Assembly (NCBI GenBank): GCA_016490735.1
Contig: JAEMWC010000035.1
Span: forward strand, 580,001 to 644,000
Reading direction: 5' to 3'
Source of the DNA: Pachyseris speciosa
Lineage: Eukaryota; Cnidaria; Anthozoa; Scleractinia; Pachyseridae
Length of the DNA stretch: 64,000 bases
A program made the position numbers and the translations under genes. The notes beneath the pieces were generated by a model that ran no database searches, had not been told where the DNA came from, and was given only the letters and a program-made list of their open reading frames with translations. Position 1 is the first letter of the stretch. Each line of letters starts with the position of its first letter. Shown one piece after another: positions 10,864 to 22,100 of this stretch.

Positions 10864-11243
10864 ACGAAGTCTTATTACCAATTAATCATAAAAATTACAA
10901 TTTCCGAGAAAAGAGGAAGAGCCAAGTTATAAAAGGGAAGGAAATTTTGCATTAAAAGACTGACAAAGGAACCGTAAATTGTTTAATGTTGCTCTGAAAT
11001 TGACTACGATCAAAATGTATGGTGATTGTAACCAAGGTTGTGATTGGTTGATATAAACTACAACTTTGAATGTGATTGGTTGATTTAAAATACTACTTTG
11101 AATGTGATTGGCTTATTGAACTGTCCGATAACAAAGTGTCCAATAACAAACTGTCCGATAACAACTTGGCACGTGAATTAGTGGAAAATAGGAGTTTTTT
11201 AAACCAATCACAATCGAGGAAATTGTAATTTTTATGATTAGGA
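10736..11243. mobile_element. Non-autonomous element(s) interrupting the NLR TPR array, copy A
   Basis: The insertion splits an expected GACATTAAAGAATATAATC. The first ~145 bp form a large hairpin: GTCCAATTCGGTCTGTAATC near 10,757 with its reverse complement near 10,841, around a loop-proximal AATCGGAC...GTCCGATT. The remainder is bounded by AATCATAAAAATTACAATTT near 10,885 and its reverse complement ending at ~11,241. It may be one element with an internal hairpin or two nested ones. Absent from copy B. Confidence 0.75.
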
Positions 11244-11351
11244 ATATAATCAAGCCAATTAGAAAGAAATCTTCGAAATGGCGTTGATGATTTGAAAAAA
11301 GATTTTCGGCGAAGAACATCGTGATGTAGCTCAAAGCTATCATAACCTTGG
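11244..11351 (+). pseudogene. Degenerate NLR TPR unit between two insertions, copy A
   Basis: About 105 bp still align to the 126-bp TPR unit (GAATATAATCAAGCC... to CATAACCTTGG) but with substitutions and a stop (TTGATGATTTGA). The unit is cut at its end by the next element. Confidence 0.75.
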
Positions 11352-11698
11352 GTCGCGTTCCTTTTGGGAAATCCTTTTTCAGATTTAGACAATCCAGATT
11401 GTTCAGATTTTTCTGCTAGCTGGAACAAAAATCTGAAAAACGATCCATCCATACAGCGAGAGGCCTGGAAACTTGTTTTTGTTGATGGCGTTTTTTCTGA
11501 GAATGCCGCTCGCTTTGCTCTCCTTGCTGGAGGAACTCAAATGGAACGAAAATCTGAAACCAGTTTCAGTTACCAATCCAAACGATCCACGTTCGGAGGT
11601 GGATTGTTTAGATTGCAATCTAAGATTGGTTCCGCCGTAAATGGAACGGGAAATCTAATTTTCGATCGCAAAATCCGGTTTTAGATTGGTTAAAAGGA
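11352..11698. mobile_element. MITE with GCGTTCCTTTT termini, in NLR TPR array, copy A
   Basis: Begins GTCGCGTTCCTTTT and ends AAAAGGAACGC, giving an 11-bp inverted repeat; AACCTTGG and TACTTTGG-like flanks could be a decayed 8-bp target duplication, as made by hAT elements. About 345 bp. The 106-codon open frame inside it is not a recognised gene. Not present in copy B. Confidence 0.7.
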
Positions 11699-12561
11699 AC
11701 GCTACTTTGGATGCGTGTTCGAACACATTAAAGAATATAATCAAGCCAAAGAATTCTTCGAAAAGGCGTTGATGATCCGAAAAAAAGATTTTCGGTGAAG
11801 AACATGGCGATGTAGCGGACAGCTATAACAACCTAGGAGTGGTGTACGGTCATATTGAAGAATATAATCAAGCCAAAGAATTCTACGAAAAGGGGCTGAT
11901 GATCCGAAAACAGATTTTCGATGAAGAACATCGCATTGTAGCGGACATCTGTAACAAACTAGGAGAGGTGTACCGTCATATTGAAGAATATGATCAAACC
12001 AAAGAATTCTACGAAAAGGGGTTGATGATCCGAAAACAAAGTTTTCGCGAAGAACATCGTGATGTAGCTCAAAGCTATAACAGCCTTGGATGCGTGTACC
12101 TTCATATTAAAGAATATAATCAAGCCAAAGAATTCCACGAAAAGGCGTTGATGATCCGAAAAAAGATTTTCGGCGAAGAACATCGTGATGTTATGCAAAG
12201 CTACAACAACCTTGGATGCCTGTACGACAACATTGGAGAATATAGTCAAGCCAAAGAATTTTTCGAAAAGGTGTTGATGATCAGGAAAAAGATTTTCGGC
12301 GAAGAACATCGCATTGTAGCGCAAAGCTATAACAACCTTGGAATCATGTACAGTCGTATTAAAGAGTAAATTCAAGTCAAAGAATTCTACGAAAAGGCGT
12401 TGATGATTAACACAAAGATTTTGGGCGAAGAGCATCCCAAAGTACTCGAGTGTTATAACAAGTGGACAATAGCAAAAGAACTCTCTGAACATCCTAACAA
12501 AACAAACAATCAAGCCAAACAACGCGCGCGACGAGATCGTGGCGGCTGTGTTCTCGTTTGA
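11699..12561 (+). pseudogene. Remnant 3' part of NLR TPR array and C-terminus, copy A
   Basis: The TPR array resumes after the second MITE. The first unit has one extra A in a run near 11,786, a frameshift. Units from ~11,850 to 12,369 are in one frame (four repeats, less regular than the upstream nine: QIFDEEHRIVADICNK, EEYDQTKEF). At 12,367 TAT (Tyr) has become TAA, a nonsense change. After it the frame continues through a last TPR, the ending motif HPKVLECYNKW and a tail ending RDRGGCVLV before TGA at 12,559. Copy B ends in the same way, so this is the native 3' end stranded by the insertions. The ATG near 11,839 is not a credible start. Confidence 0.8.
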
Positions 12562-13997
12562 CTTTGATCCCATAGAAGTCAATCTGGGGTTGTTCACTAT
12601 CGTGGTTGTAGCCATGATCGTCAAGTGACATTTTCTTTCTCAAAACTCGCGCTAATTCCTGGCTAGATTTATGTTTCCGGAACAGTTCAACATCAAAGGC
12701 AGGTTTTGAGATATTCTCAAATGATCTTGTTGCCTTGTCTCTTTCAGACTAAATTCTCGTGTTTATTGCGTTAGGTCGGGTCGTATATAGTTTCTTGGTG
12801 CACCAGTTGACAAAGGTTTCCATATCAAGGAACGCTTGGCCAAAAGGATCTCAACAGCTCGGTTACCTCAAAGAAAATCTTTCACTATATATAGAATATT
12901 CAAAAATTTGTTTTTTAAGCTACTCAAGAAACATTGATATTTAAGGTAGGGCTGACTGAAAGAACTGATTTCGTCTTGGATTGCGTTACTCAACTACTCG
13001 TTTCTCCTCGGTTATCAAAAAGCGAACTGAAATAAAGTGACCAAGGAATGGCGTGACTGGCTGGTACGAAGGGCTTAGCTACCTGAGCTGATGTGGGCAA
13101 TTTTAACAATAAGTGCGTCATATTTAATGTCCTGAAAGCCGGGGTAAGCCTTCATTAGTGGGATTAAGCAACAACAGCGAAAGTGTTGTTTTAGAATATA
13201 ACATTTCGTTTTTGTAACTCTTTTCCAATCATTCACACTTGTTCAACTTTTAATATGTGGGCGAACTATCCAGGTGCTAAATTACTATAAACGGCGTTGA
13301 AGTAAGAAAAGGAAAGAAAACTTGACCGCCATGCGCTCACGTTCGCGACAAAGCCTTAAATTTCGTCATTTTGTCTTGCTTGCTTGTCTTGCTTAAGGTG
13401 GGGTTCTACCTGAATCGGAATGTAATGTTAGGGAGTTTAAAGAAGAGATTAAAATGTTAAAAAATGTTTTGAAACACCACCAAACAGTTGACGCCCCACT
13501 AGGGCACTCCAGGTTGCTAGGGGAACTGTTTGGTGTCTGTCTACTAATTTCTAACTTTTAAACCTTCATTAAAACTTCAATATTTCCCATTTCCCGGCCA
13601 CGATTTAACTAAACCTTTGAGAAAAATTATGTCCTCCAAAAAAATACCTAAAATAACCAAAACATTCCAAAACACAGCTTTGTGGAATGAATGTAGGGAT
13701 TTTTGATTGCTTGAAACGTGAACAAGATGTTCACGTTAAATCTGTGTTAAGCGACGAAAAAACGATGTTCAGGTGGAACCCGCCCCCTTAACAAATGAAC
13801 ACCGAAATGTAAAATGCACGTGCAGAGCGATTGCTTTTGCTTATAAAACCTATTGATTTGTGGCGATCTGATCGCCTTTGCCGTCCTCGTTCCTTAAGCT
13901 CTCTACTGTAATGTACAGCTAGCAGTTCCTTTTTGGGGTAATCGTGAGCACCGGAAGCCATCAATAACGCGCAGAGACTGGAACGAGGAAAAATAGA
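12562..13997. other. Gene-free stretch after NLR, copy A
   Basis: Shared with copy B (40,513-41,950) with scattered substitutions and small indels that interrupt all open frames. No gene or element recognised. Confidence 0.5.
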
Positions 13998-15338
13998 AAA
14001 AGAGGAGAGACTGGTAGAGGAACCTTCCCCGGCCTGTTAAGGCCATGGTAAACGAGGACACATTTTTGCGGACAAAAATGCTTCCTGCACGTTCAGAGCC
14101 GGGTATTTTTCGCTACATAAAACCTTTTTTCTTTAATCGTTCTCGTCTTCCTTGTCGTCGTCTTTGAATCAGACATACAAATTTAATTTCTTCACCGCGG
14201 TTTTACGTTTTGTCTTTGTTTGTGTTTTTTTCTGCACGTGCACGCTTGCAAACGTTTTAAAAATATACCAAGATGTTCTCGCAACCAGTCAATTTATTTT
14301 GCCTGTTTCAGTCAATTTTTTCGCAAAATGTTCAATGACACGATTGCCTATACAAGGGGTACGCGTTTTTAATTTTGGCGGGAAAATCTAATTAGTTGCG
14401 CATGCCGCACGGCTGCACATGGAAAGATGCTTGGAAAGATGCATGTTTTGATACATTGAAAACATCGATGCGTTTGTGAGTTTTATTAAGCTTTTTTACG
14501 CACAGAGGTTTTCTCATTGAACAGTAAAATAGCCAGGTTTTCTTTGATGACTTCGAACAGGTAGCTTTGCATCAAGGATTCATTTCAAGTAAGTGTATAC
14601 TTTGTACAATTCATGGTACCGTCCATACAAATTCTTTGCGTATTTAAACATTTCCACTCTGGAGAGAGGATTTAAAAGTTTTGAATTCGCATGCGGGATC
14701 CAGAAAGAAAATGTTAAGGATTAAAAAATATGCTGATACGTGTGGACGGGCCCTAAGTCTACTGGTGTTTTAGATTAGTCAGGGTAAGATCTTGCACTTT
14801 GTAAGAATAAATTTTATTCTTATAAAGTTCAACGAGCAAGGGGGGCCTCATTAATCATGATTGCAAGAAAACAAAAATGAAACGATCTCGTAATTGAAGC
14901 TTGTTGACAGAATATGACAGCCCGGATGAAACTGGTCTCAGGTCAAAACTTAAAAAATAATAAATAACCTTTATTTAAAGAGGGTAACACTTATTACTAT
15001 GAAAGTATTCTCCCTAGTGGCCCTCTATAAATCAACTCAACTCAAATCACAGTTTATTTAAGTGTTAAATCGAGCATATTTCCAACTGTTTTAATTTTGA
15101 AGAACATCGAAGATAGGAAAGAGCTTCACAAGCATCGGCATTTATAAAAGAAACTTTCTGCTTATACTGTTTTAAAGTTTACCATAAGGATTCTTCCATT
15201 TTCGACAATCTCCAAAGACGGGCGAAGATTCTCTGGTAATCTTCCGAAGATGTCTATCACTTGTCCGCCTGGGACAGTCTGATTTGAAAAATAATCAAGT
15301 TCTTACTTGGAAAATGCGCCCTTTTTGCTTTAATGATG
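13998..15338. other. 1.3-kb block present only in copy A
   Basis: Copy B joins AAAAATAGAAA directly to sequence near CAGACCTGT(C/T)AGGTGATTTTTGCG, so A has an insertion or B a deletion. The block contains a diverged copy (14,150-14,660) of the repeat family found at 29,225-29,880 and 55,230-55,885. The rest is unrecognised, without a credible gene. Confidence 0.6.
14150..14660. repeat. ~650-bp repeat family, diverged member in A-only block
   Basis: Same family as 29,225-29,880, with deletions and many substitutions; same orientation. Confidence 0.6.
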
Positions 15339-15384
15339 GTTTCAGACCTGTCAGGTGATTTTTGCGACTAGGCTTAGCCTAATA

Positions 15385-15640
15385 TATTATACCCAGAATG
15401 AAGTGACAAGGAGTATTACTACTCCCCCTGAATGGGATGCTAGCTCATCACAGGACACTCAGGATGAAGTGACTAGGAGTATTACAACTCCCCCTGAATG
15501 GGATGCTAGTCCATCACATGATACCCAGGATGAAGTGACTAGGAGTATTACTAACCCCCCCCCCCCTTCCCCACCCTCCCCTCTCACCCCAGATGGGATG
15601 CCAGTCCATCACATGATACTCAGGAAAAGTAACGAGTATC
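15385..15640. repeat. ~70-bp minisatellite, copy A
   Basis: Three to four units of a GATGAAGTGACTAGGAGTAT / GGGATGCTAGTCCATCACA repeat, with a C-rich expansion near 15,557. In copy B (42,015-42,450) the array is longer. Confidence 0.8.
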
Positions 15641-15689
15641 TGAGTTCTAACACTGTTGGTTATTTCTTTGCTTCGCGAGATTATGTAAA

Positions 15690-16075
15690 TTCTGTTAATG
15701 CTTGCCAAACCGCAGCTGATACAAAACTTACAGAAACAGGAGAATCGCTCAACTAGAGTCAGAACAAAATCTAGGTATGACACGAACCCTAGGCTTCTTC
15801 TCAACTCGCTTGGCTGGGACCCCCTTTCTGTCAGAAGGGCGAAGCAAAAGGCCTGTATGGTATTAACAAGCTCACCCCTGGTTATCTTTCCGACGTGTTC
15901 GTTAAGAGAATTGCGCCCTATGATTTCCGCGGTGCTGCCCATAAACTGGTCTTAACAAGGCCGAATACTGACTACCTTACACGCAGCTATTCCTACAGTG
16001 GGGCTTATCTCTGAAACAGTCTCCCCAAGGAAGCTAGAGCAGAACACATATCAATAAATGATTTCCACTTCGGGC
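15690..16075 (+). pseudogene. LINE reverse-transcriptase C-terminal remnant, copy A
   Basis: The frame contains the phrase LLNSLGWDPLSVRRAKQKAC, characteristic of the thumb/C-terminal end of CR1/jockey-like non-LTR reverse transcriptases. After it a deletion of ~15 bases relative to copy B (MVFKCINKLTPG) shifts the frame, and stops follow. Truncated at the 5' side. Not functional. Confidence 0.7.
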
Positions 16076-16090
16076 TCCCACATGGCAAAT

Positions 16091-16392
16091 GGGGGAGCAA
16101 ATGGGGAGCAGGGTTGGCGCAGTGGTGAGAGCGCTCGCCTTCCACCAATGTGTCCCGGGTTCGATTCCCGGACTCGGCGTCATATGTGGGCTGAGTTTGT
16201 TGGTTCTCTACTCTGCTCCGAGAGGTTTTTCTCCGGGTACTCCGGTTTTCCCCTCTCCGCAAAAACCAACATTTGATTTCATTTGATTTATTTAGAGTTG
16301 ATTTGATTTAGTCTCCCCAATTAGTAGAGCATCTGTGCTCGGCTAAATACATTTGAGACTTAAATAAAGTGATTAATATTATTATTATTATT
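16091..16392 (+). mobile_element. tRNA-derived SINE, copy A only
   Basis: The head has a Pol III A box (TGGCGCAGTGG near 16,115) and a B box (GGTTCGATTCC near 16,158), with CCCGGGTTCGATTCCCGG as T arm. A tRNA-unrelated body and an ATT-rich tail (to ~16,392) follow. AAAT flanks both sides. Copy B has the empty site (CACATAGGAAATATATAAAC near 42,925), so the insertion came after the duplication. The open frames across it are spurious. Confidence 0.85.
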
Positions 16393-16599
16393 AAATATAT
16401 AAACCAGATAGCTTTTTAGTAGAGTTTGTAAATTCTCTATATTTTTTATTTACTGATAGTTTTACCATGTCTCAATAACGTTTTGTATTGTATTAAATAA
16501 ACGATAAAGAAACGGCAAGTTTTGCTTGAATATTCAAGGTTATGAGATCGACAAGTTAGATGTTTTAGGTGTGACAACAGCAACCAAAAGTTTAGCGAC

Positions 16600-17160
16600 C
16601 ACATAATAGCGTTTGCAAGAAAGCGAGGCAAAGGATTGGGGTTTTGACGAGACTGAAAAACTAAAACCAAAAGCTACAACTGTAGAAAGCGGCCACACTT
16701 CCACACTTAACCTACACCTTACCAGGCACTTTCGTATGGAAAGGGACTGGAGAAAACTGGAGCGTATTCAAGAAAGAGGGCCATGCTTAGGCCAATTTTT
16801 AAAGACCCTCAATCTGGTTATGAGGAGCTACTATTAAAAGCTGACCTGCCTTCCTTATACAACGGACGGCTACACGTCATTTTAATTTTCATGTTTAAAG
16901 CAAAGTTTAAGCTACTACCGCAACACCCCCCCCCCCCCCCAACCCCCCTCTCCCTCACTCGCCACCCTCTTGTATCTTAAGAAAGGCTGCCTTTTTCCTT
17001 CCTTGTATCACTTCCGTCACCTTCGGAAAGCATTCCCTTCGGTAGACAGGACCGCGAAACTGTGGAACAATCTCTCGACTGAAGTCAGAATGATTTCATC
17101 TAGAAACCAATTTAAAATCTTTATTCCTACGACTGACCAAGATTCTTGACGTTAATTTCT
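16600..17160 (+). pseudogene. Second LINE RT C-terminal remnant, copy A
   Basis: Phrases such as YEELLLKADLPSLYNGR (near 16,820) and AFPSVDRTAKLWNNLSTEVR (near 17,030) match the end of non-LTR reverse transcriptases. The frame is broken by C-rich and unrelated sequence near 16,920. Preceding sequence at 16,613-16,780 is unrecognised. Confidence 0.6.
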
Positions 17161-17609
17161 GTAAAAGCTCAGCATGTATGCTATGCTCCACATAGCCATT
17201 GTCATGTGAGGGTGGCTCTTTTTTTCGCGTGTTGACGTGCGCATATGCGCGAGCGGTTTTACAAACACGAGACGTGTTGATCCAGAATGGAAGATTTACT
17301 GTTGAATGAACTGTGTGTCACGTCGCTGTGACAGCCATCACTTAGCTCCACGCGTATAAGTAAATAAGAACAATGTAAATATTTATACTTTATCTTTAAG
17401 TTACATTGTAAAGCTTCTTAATTCTTATATCTTGTATTAAACTTCAGATGTGTTTTCGGCCTTAGAAAATTTGTTATTTTTTTAGTTGTTCACAAATTTG
17501 TTGAGGTGACTTAATTTCCCTCAGCTACATATTACCGACATTTTAATAAAGTTTCGTCATCATGATAATCCCCATCCCAAAGGAGCCAGTTTCCAGTTGC
17601 CAATTATTT
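17161..17609. other. Gene-free stretch, copy A
   Basis: Shared with copy B (43,791-44,233). AT-rich; nothing recognised. Confidence 0.4.
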
Positions 17610-18855
17610 AGTGGCGGGTCCAGAGGGAGGGTCGGAGGGGTCCGGACCCCCCTCCCTAACCAAATTAAGTTTTTTTACTACTTGTTTGACGCTGAAATTC
17701 TCGCATCGACAGGATCGCCTATTATTACTCAACTGGTTGACTTGTTTTTTGATGGAAAGCCATTGTATTTTGCCACAAATTCAAATGTAAATTCCAGGCA
17801 TATTTCAGAATAAAATCTGAAAACATTCGGATTCATTTTCACCTTTTTGATCACGAAGAATAGCCTGAAAACACTCAAAACTATTGCAGCCAAGATTCAA
17901 AAGAAAGATCAGGATGCCTTTCAAGCTTATTCTATGATTGGCAACACTATTAAAACAGTCACAAGAGTGACGTCAAACATAGAGGAGGAATGCCATGAAT
18001 GGTTTGAAGATGCCTCTAGACAGGCTGACAAGATTAGCGCTACAGTGTCAGCACCACGAATCACTGGGAGGCAGGTACATAGAAACAATGCTCCTAGCAC
18101 CGTAAACCCGGAATCACATTATCATGTTGATGTTGCCATACCTTGCATGGATCATTTGCTGGAAGAAACAACAGGGCCGGAGCCGAAATGTTTGCCTTAG
18201 ATTGGTTCCAGATGCCGTGGTGAAGCACGACAATCTTCGTAATTTAGCAGAAAAGCTACAGTTTTGGTAACTGGACCGTCCTCACTTCTTTCCGAGTTAA
18301 AAGAACGGCAATACTTTTGGAAACAGCAAACATCAAATTTACCCCTCCCGGGAAACCTTATAGAGTGTGTAAAATATGCAGATGAGGATAAGTATCCGAA
18401 CATACGTGTTTTGCTTATAATTGGGTGTACGCTCCAAGTTAGTTCTGGCGAAGCCGAGCGTTTATTCTCCGGCTTGCAAAGAATCAAGTCCTATCTCATA
18501 AATAGGATGTCCGAGGAACGGTTGTCAGGACTTGCACTCATGCACTTACACCATGACCTTAACATTGATATTGACGATATCTGTACAGCATTTGTAGTCA
18601 AGCCCAAGAGAAGGATGTTCCCGAGGTGTATCCTTTACGATAGGCTAACAAAACTGGCGTTATATTGATTATAATTTGTATGGCGGCGGGGGTTAGGGGA
18701 GAGGTTTGTTGGGGAGAGTGACGCAGTTGCGAGGAGAGGTAATTTGCCGAAAAAGTTTCTGTAGTGTTTTCTGAGTGAAAGTTTGGACTCTCCCCCCTCT
18801 CCTACCCCCCTCCCTCCCCCCCTCCCCCATCAAAAATTCCTGGATCTCGCTGCTG
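17610..18855 (+). mobile_element. Decayed hAT transposon, copy A
   Basis: The ends are similar inverted repeats: TAGTGGCGGGTCCAG at 17,610 and CTGGATCTCGCTGCTG at the right. Two open pieces remain. The first (17,847-18,200, LKTIAAKIQKKDQDAFQAY) resembles the middle of hAT transposases of the 52-kDa-repressor/DUF4371 type. The second (18,264-18,668) holds the hAT C-terminal dimerisation signature SSGEAERLFSGLQRIKS. The stop between them, and loss of the N-terminal DNA-binding and catalytic parts, make it non-autonomous. Also in copy B at the same site. Confidence 0.75.
18264..18668 (+). pseudogene. hAT transposase C-terminal fragment, copy A
   Basis: 134 open codons with the dimerisation motif AEAERLFS-like (here SGEAERLFSGLQ) followed by SEERLSGLALMHLHHD. 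In the family this region mediates transposase oligomerisation. No start context or N-terminal domain. Confidence 0.75.
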
Positions 18856-18871
18856 GCTTCCTTCAAGGGCT

Positions 18872-19197
18872 TTATTTTCTCTTGGTGACAAAGAAATGAA
18901 TTTCTCGTGGACCAAATGCCAATTCCACTTTAGTGGAAATAGGCTTGCTTTCATCCAATTTCAGTGAGAAATTTCTGAAAATCAAGGCTATCACAGCTTT
19001 CATTTCCACCACAGCAAGAGGCTGACCAGCACAACGCCTGCTTCCACCACCAAATGGAAGAAACGAGAAGGTATGAACCGCCATCTTGTCATCCCAACGC
19101 GTCGGGTCAAACTCTTCTGTGTTATCCCACAGATCCTCCATGTGTTGAAGGGCATATGCGTTCAGAAATAGTGCTGAGTCTTTAGGGATGTGAAATC
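18872..19197 (-). CDS. P450 copy A exon 5: haem loop and C-terminus
   Basis: 326 nt from acceptor TTGTTAAG to stop. It begins in GFHIPKD and carries FDPTRW and FGGGSRRCAGQ. The TAA just before it is inside the acceptor, not in the reading frame. The stop lies only ~17 bp from the end of the hAT element, so the 3'-UTR runs into the transposon. Confidence 0.88.
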
Positions 19198-22100
19198 CTT
19201 AACAAACAACAGGAAATGGTATCAAAATACGGCAAACTTTTTTCTCCATTCATTTTGGAAGATTGCTTGTAGTCCCTTCCAGGATAATCGAGAGTGCTAC
19301 GTGACGAGACTGGAGTGAGGCGAAACCAAAACATACAAGAGACTGGCGGAAGCCTTTCTCCTGAACCCCCACCCCCCGGGCTAGTTCGCTTCCAAAGAAC
19401 TGCTGGAAGTCTATATTCTTGGATAATATGAAGACAAGAGGCAACTTTACGCCTAGGTGTGGTTTCCCTTCAAAACAAGTGTCGTTTTCCAGCTTTTTCT
19501 ATATTTTCTTCTCCTGCCAACTTTGTTTCAAGGCAGTTCCTCTGTTTCCATACTATAAAAGTCTATCGCTATCGGCTGAACGTTTGTGAACTAACGTGAT
19601 CCGCTTTCGGTGAGGGGGGGGGGGGGGGGGGGACAGGGGAGCAGGATCCTGGGATAATTAATAAGGGGTGGGAGGCGAAAGGAGGGTTTTAAAACAGAGG
19701 GGCATAATACCTTTCTCTCTCTAGAGGGGAGAGGGGTGGAGAGGAAACGATCAAAGGGAGGAGGGGGCTTGAAAAAGAGATCAGAGAGACTTAACATCTT
19801 TATCGGATTATTTGATGGGTGGGTGGGGGGGGGGGGGAAATGGGTATCTGAAAGGGGGCTTAATAGAGTATTTTGAGATTTGGAAAAGGGACTTTTTTGT
19901 CAATCGGTAAGGGTCCCATCTACACTTATGCATACAAGTGAAAATAACGCGACAATCAGAAAGTGGAGATATTTGAAATGATCATTCTGTTAAAACAACA
20001 AGGGATACAATTGTTGGAAAGGGCTAAAGTGGACTCCACTCAAATAATCAGAAACAACTAATCCAAATTAAACATAACATGGGACTACCATCATTCAAGA
20101 AACAACTCGGAACATGTGGTCGAAGGGGACTTAAACCTGGGACGGAAATTGTGGAAGGTGAGGTGGAGAAAGTTAAATGGTTAACGCTTAACGCACATTC
20201 AGCAAAAACAAAGGGAATGGAGAGCCAGATTTCCTAAGAAGGAAGGATTTTCAATTGTTTCCTGGTGTTTCCAAAGGTCAGATATGTCTTAGATTATATC
20301 TGTCTAGATTAAAATTAATTACAGGTTTTTTAATCCTCTTCTTGATAGAAAAATGGTGAATGTCGTGAAACTGAGTTATTGAACAATAATTATAATTTAT
20401 TAATTAACTTTATTTAATTTACTTCCACATAACAGGGGTTTACCTTGGTGTAAAAACCTGACAAGGTTTTCTTTGTATTATGAGCTATTATTTTGCTGTG
20501 TATGCAGCTATTGTTTAGAATGTTTTGTTTTCTTTGTTTTATGTCATGCGTGAGTTTCACAGGTTTTTACACCAAGGTAGAGCCAATAACTGCTACACAA
20601 TTAGAATAACTTAAAACTTAAAACTAAAAATCAAAATACTAGTTAATTTGACGCAAGTAGCATCTGCAAGCCAAAATTTTAGATCATATTTTAAGTCATA
20701 GTGGCAGCTGATTCCAAAGGGGCTGGTGTCTGAAGGGTTCTTCTGTGATACAGCATTGCCTTGCAGTGTGTTTGCAGTAGTTAGACAATATCTGAAGAGA
20801 AGCTCTTCTATACTATAAAAGTTTTGTTGCCACCATTGTCTCAATTAGTGAGACAGGGGGGTCTTGTCCCTTTTTTTCCTGAACTCCCACACTTTTTTAT
20901 GTTGCTCACACCCCTGATAACATATCCCTCCCATCCCCTATTCTCCTAGACTCCTGGACCCTTGTGTCCCCCTCCCTCTCCCCCCCCCCCCCCCACCATT
21001 AATTGTGTTGTGCTGTATTTCTGTCTTCCTACAATCACCAAGAAAAACATGCCATACCTCCTAACTCAGTATCTTTTGCTACTCCTCTGCTGAAACCGGT
21101 TATAACAGGGATGAGTCGCTGTGATTCCTTAACACAATTCCCAACATATTTAAGTTCTTTCTCCATCTCTGAGGTCACCACTTCTGAATCACCAAGCACG
21201 CGGTCTACTTCCTCCTGCGCTGTGGCTTGGATTTTAGGGTTTTGAGCTGGGACAAAATGTAGAACAGCAAGATGACTGAGACTATTATTTCTGACTGTTC
21301 ACAGAAAGAGGTTGGGTGATGATGTTTGAGCCCATTTTCCATCAGGGGTTTGTAGGTACCTCTTTCCCTGCAGACTTTCCATTTCTTTCTCTTACTAGAC
21401 TGCAAAATAAAGCTACCTCAGGATCACTTCTCAATAACGAAGACACTAGTAGAAAACCCCCCTAAGTGACGTTTCATTGCTTGCCTGTGTTTTTCTCAAA
21501 AACTAAGCACCGGCAAAACAGTGCCAAAACATACAGCACAATGTTTACCACACAAAAGGAAGCCTGTATGCATGAAATCAGCAATTTTTGAGCAAAATAA
21601 AGAAAACCACCCAGAAAGTCACTTACATGTAATTTGGAGGGTTTTCCACTAGCCTCTTCAGTTATAGAGTAATTTTCAATTGAGTCTTGGGAATCCAAAA
21701 ACAAACCAATTACTCTGGCCAGTCATGACAGAAATAAACAACACAATGAGCCAATAATCCAAATTCAAAGCAAAAGTCATGTACCCAGCACCAAGTGAGG
21801 GAATTATCTTTTGCTTCTCATGTATTGACAAAGTGAGGCATGTTTGGCCAAATCAGTCAAATGAGAAGTACTTTCAACACACAACTGAAAAGCACTTTCT
21901 TTTGTGGACTTTCAAACTTCAAACCCGTCGCCTCCACAGATCCCCTACTCTGCCCTATTGCTTAATAATAGAAAAGGAGATTTTAGAAACAGGATTTATG
22001 TACGGAGTGATTATGTAAGGCACGCGAACTAGATTTAAAAAGTCGTACAACATCCTAAATCTCGTACTTGTTGTCAAATCTAAAGCTCTTTATTGAGAAG

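Noticed and set aside
9784..12624. Long - strand open frames across the TPR array (also 39,748-40,464)
   Set aside because: Antisense shadows of the 126-bp TPR repeat; codon pattern and homology are on the + strand.
15514..15942. 142-codon - strand open frame over the minisatellite and LINE remnant
   Set aside because: Antisense to a recognisable reverse-transcriptase fragment; no homology of its own.
19198..19206. Apparent stop codon (TAA) at the start of P450 exon 5 in copy A
   Set aside because: It lies in the splice acceptor TTGTTAAG; the exon begins after it and phases agree, so it is not in the reading frame.
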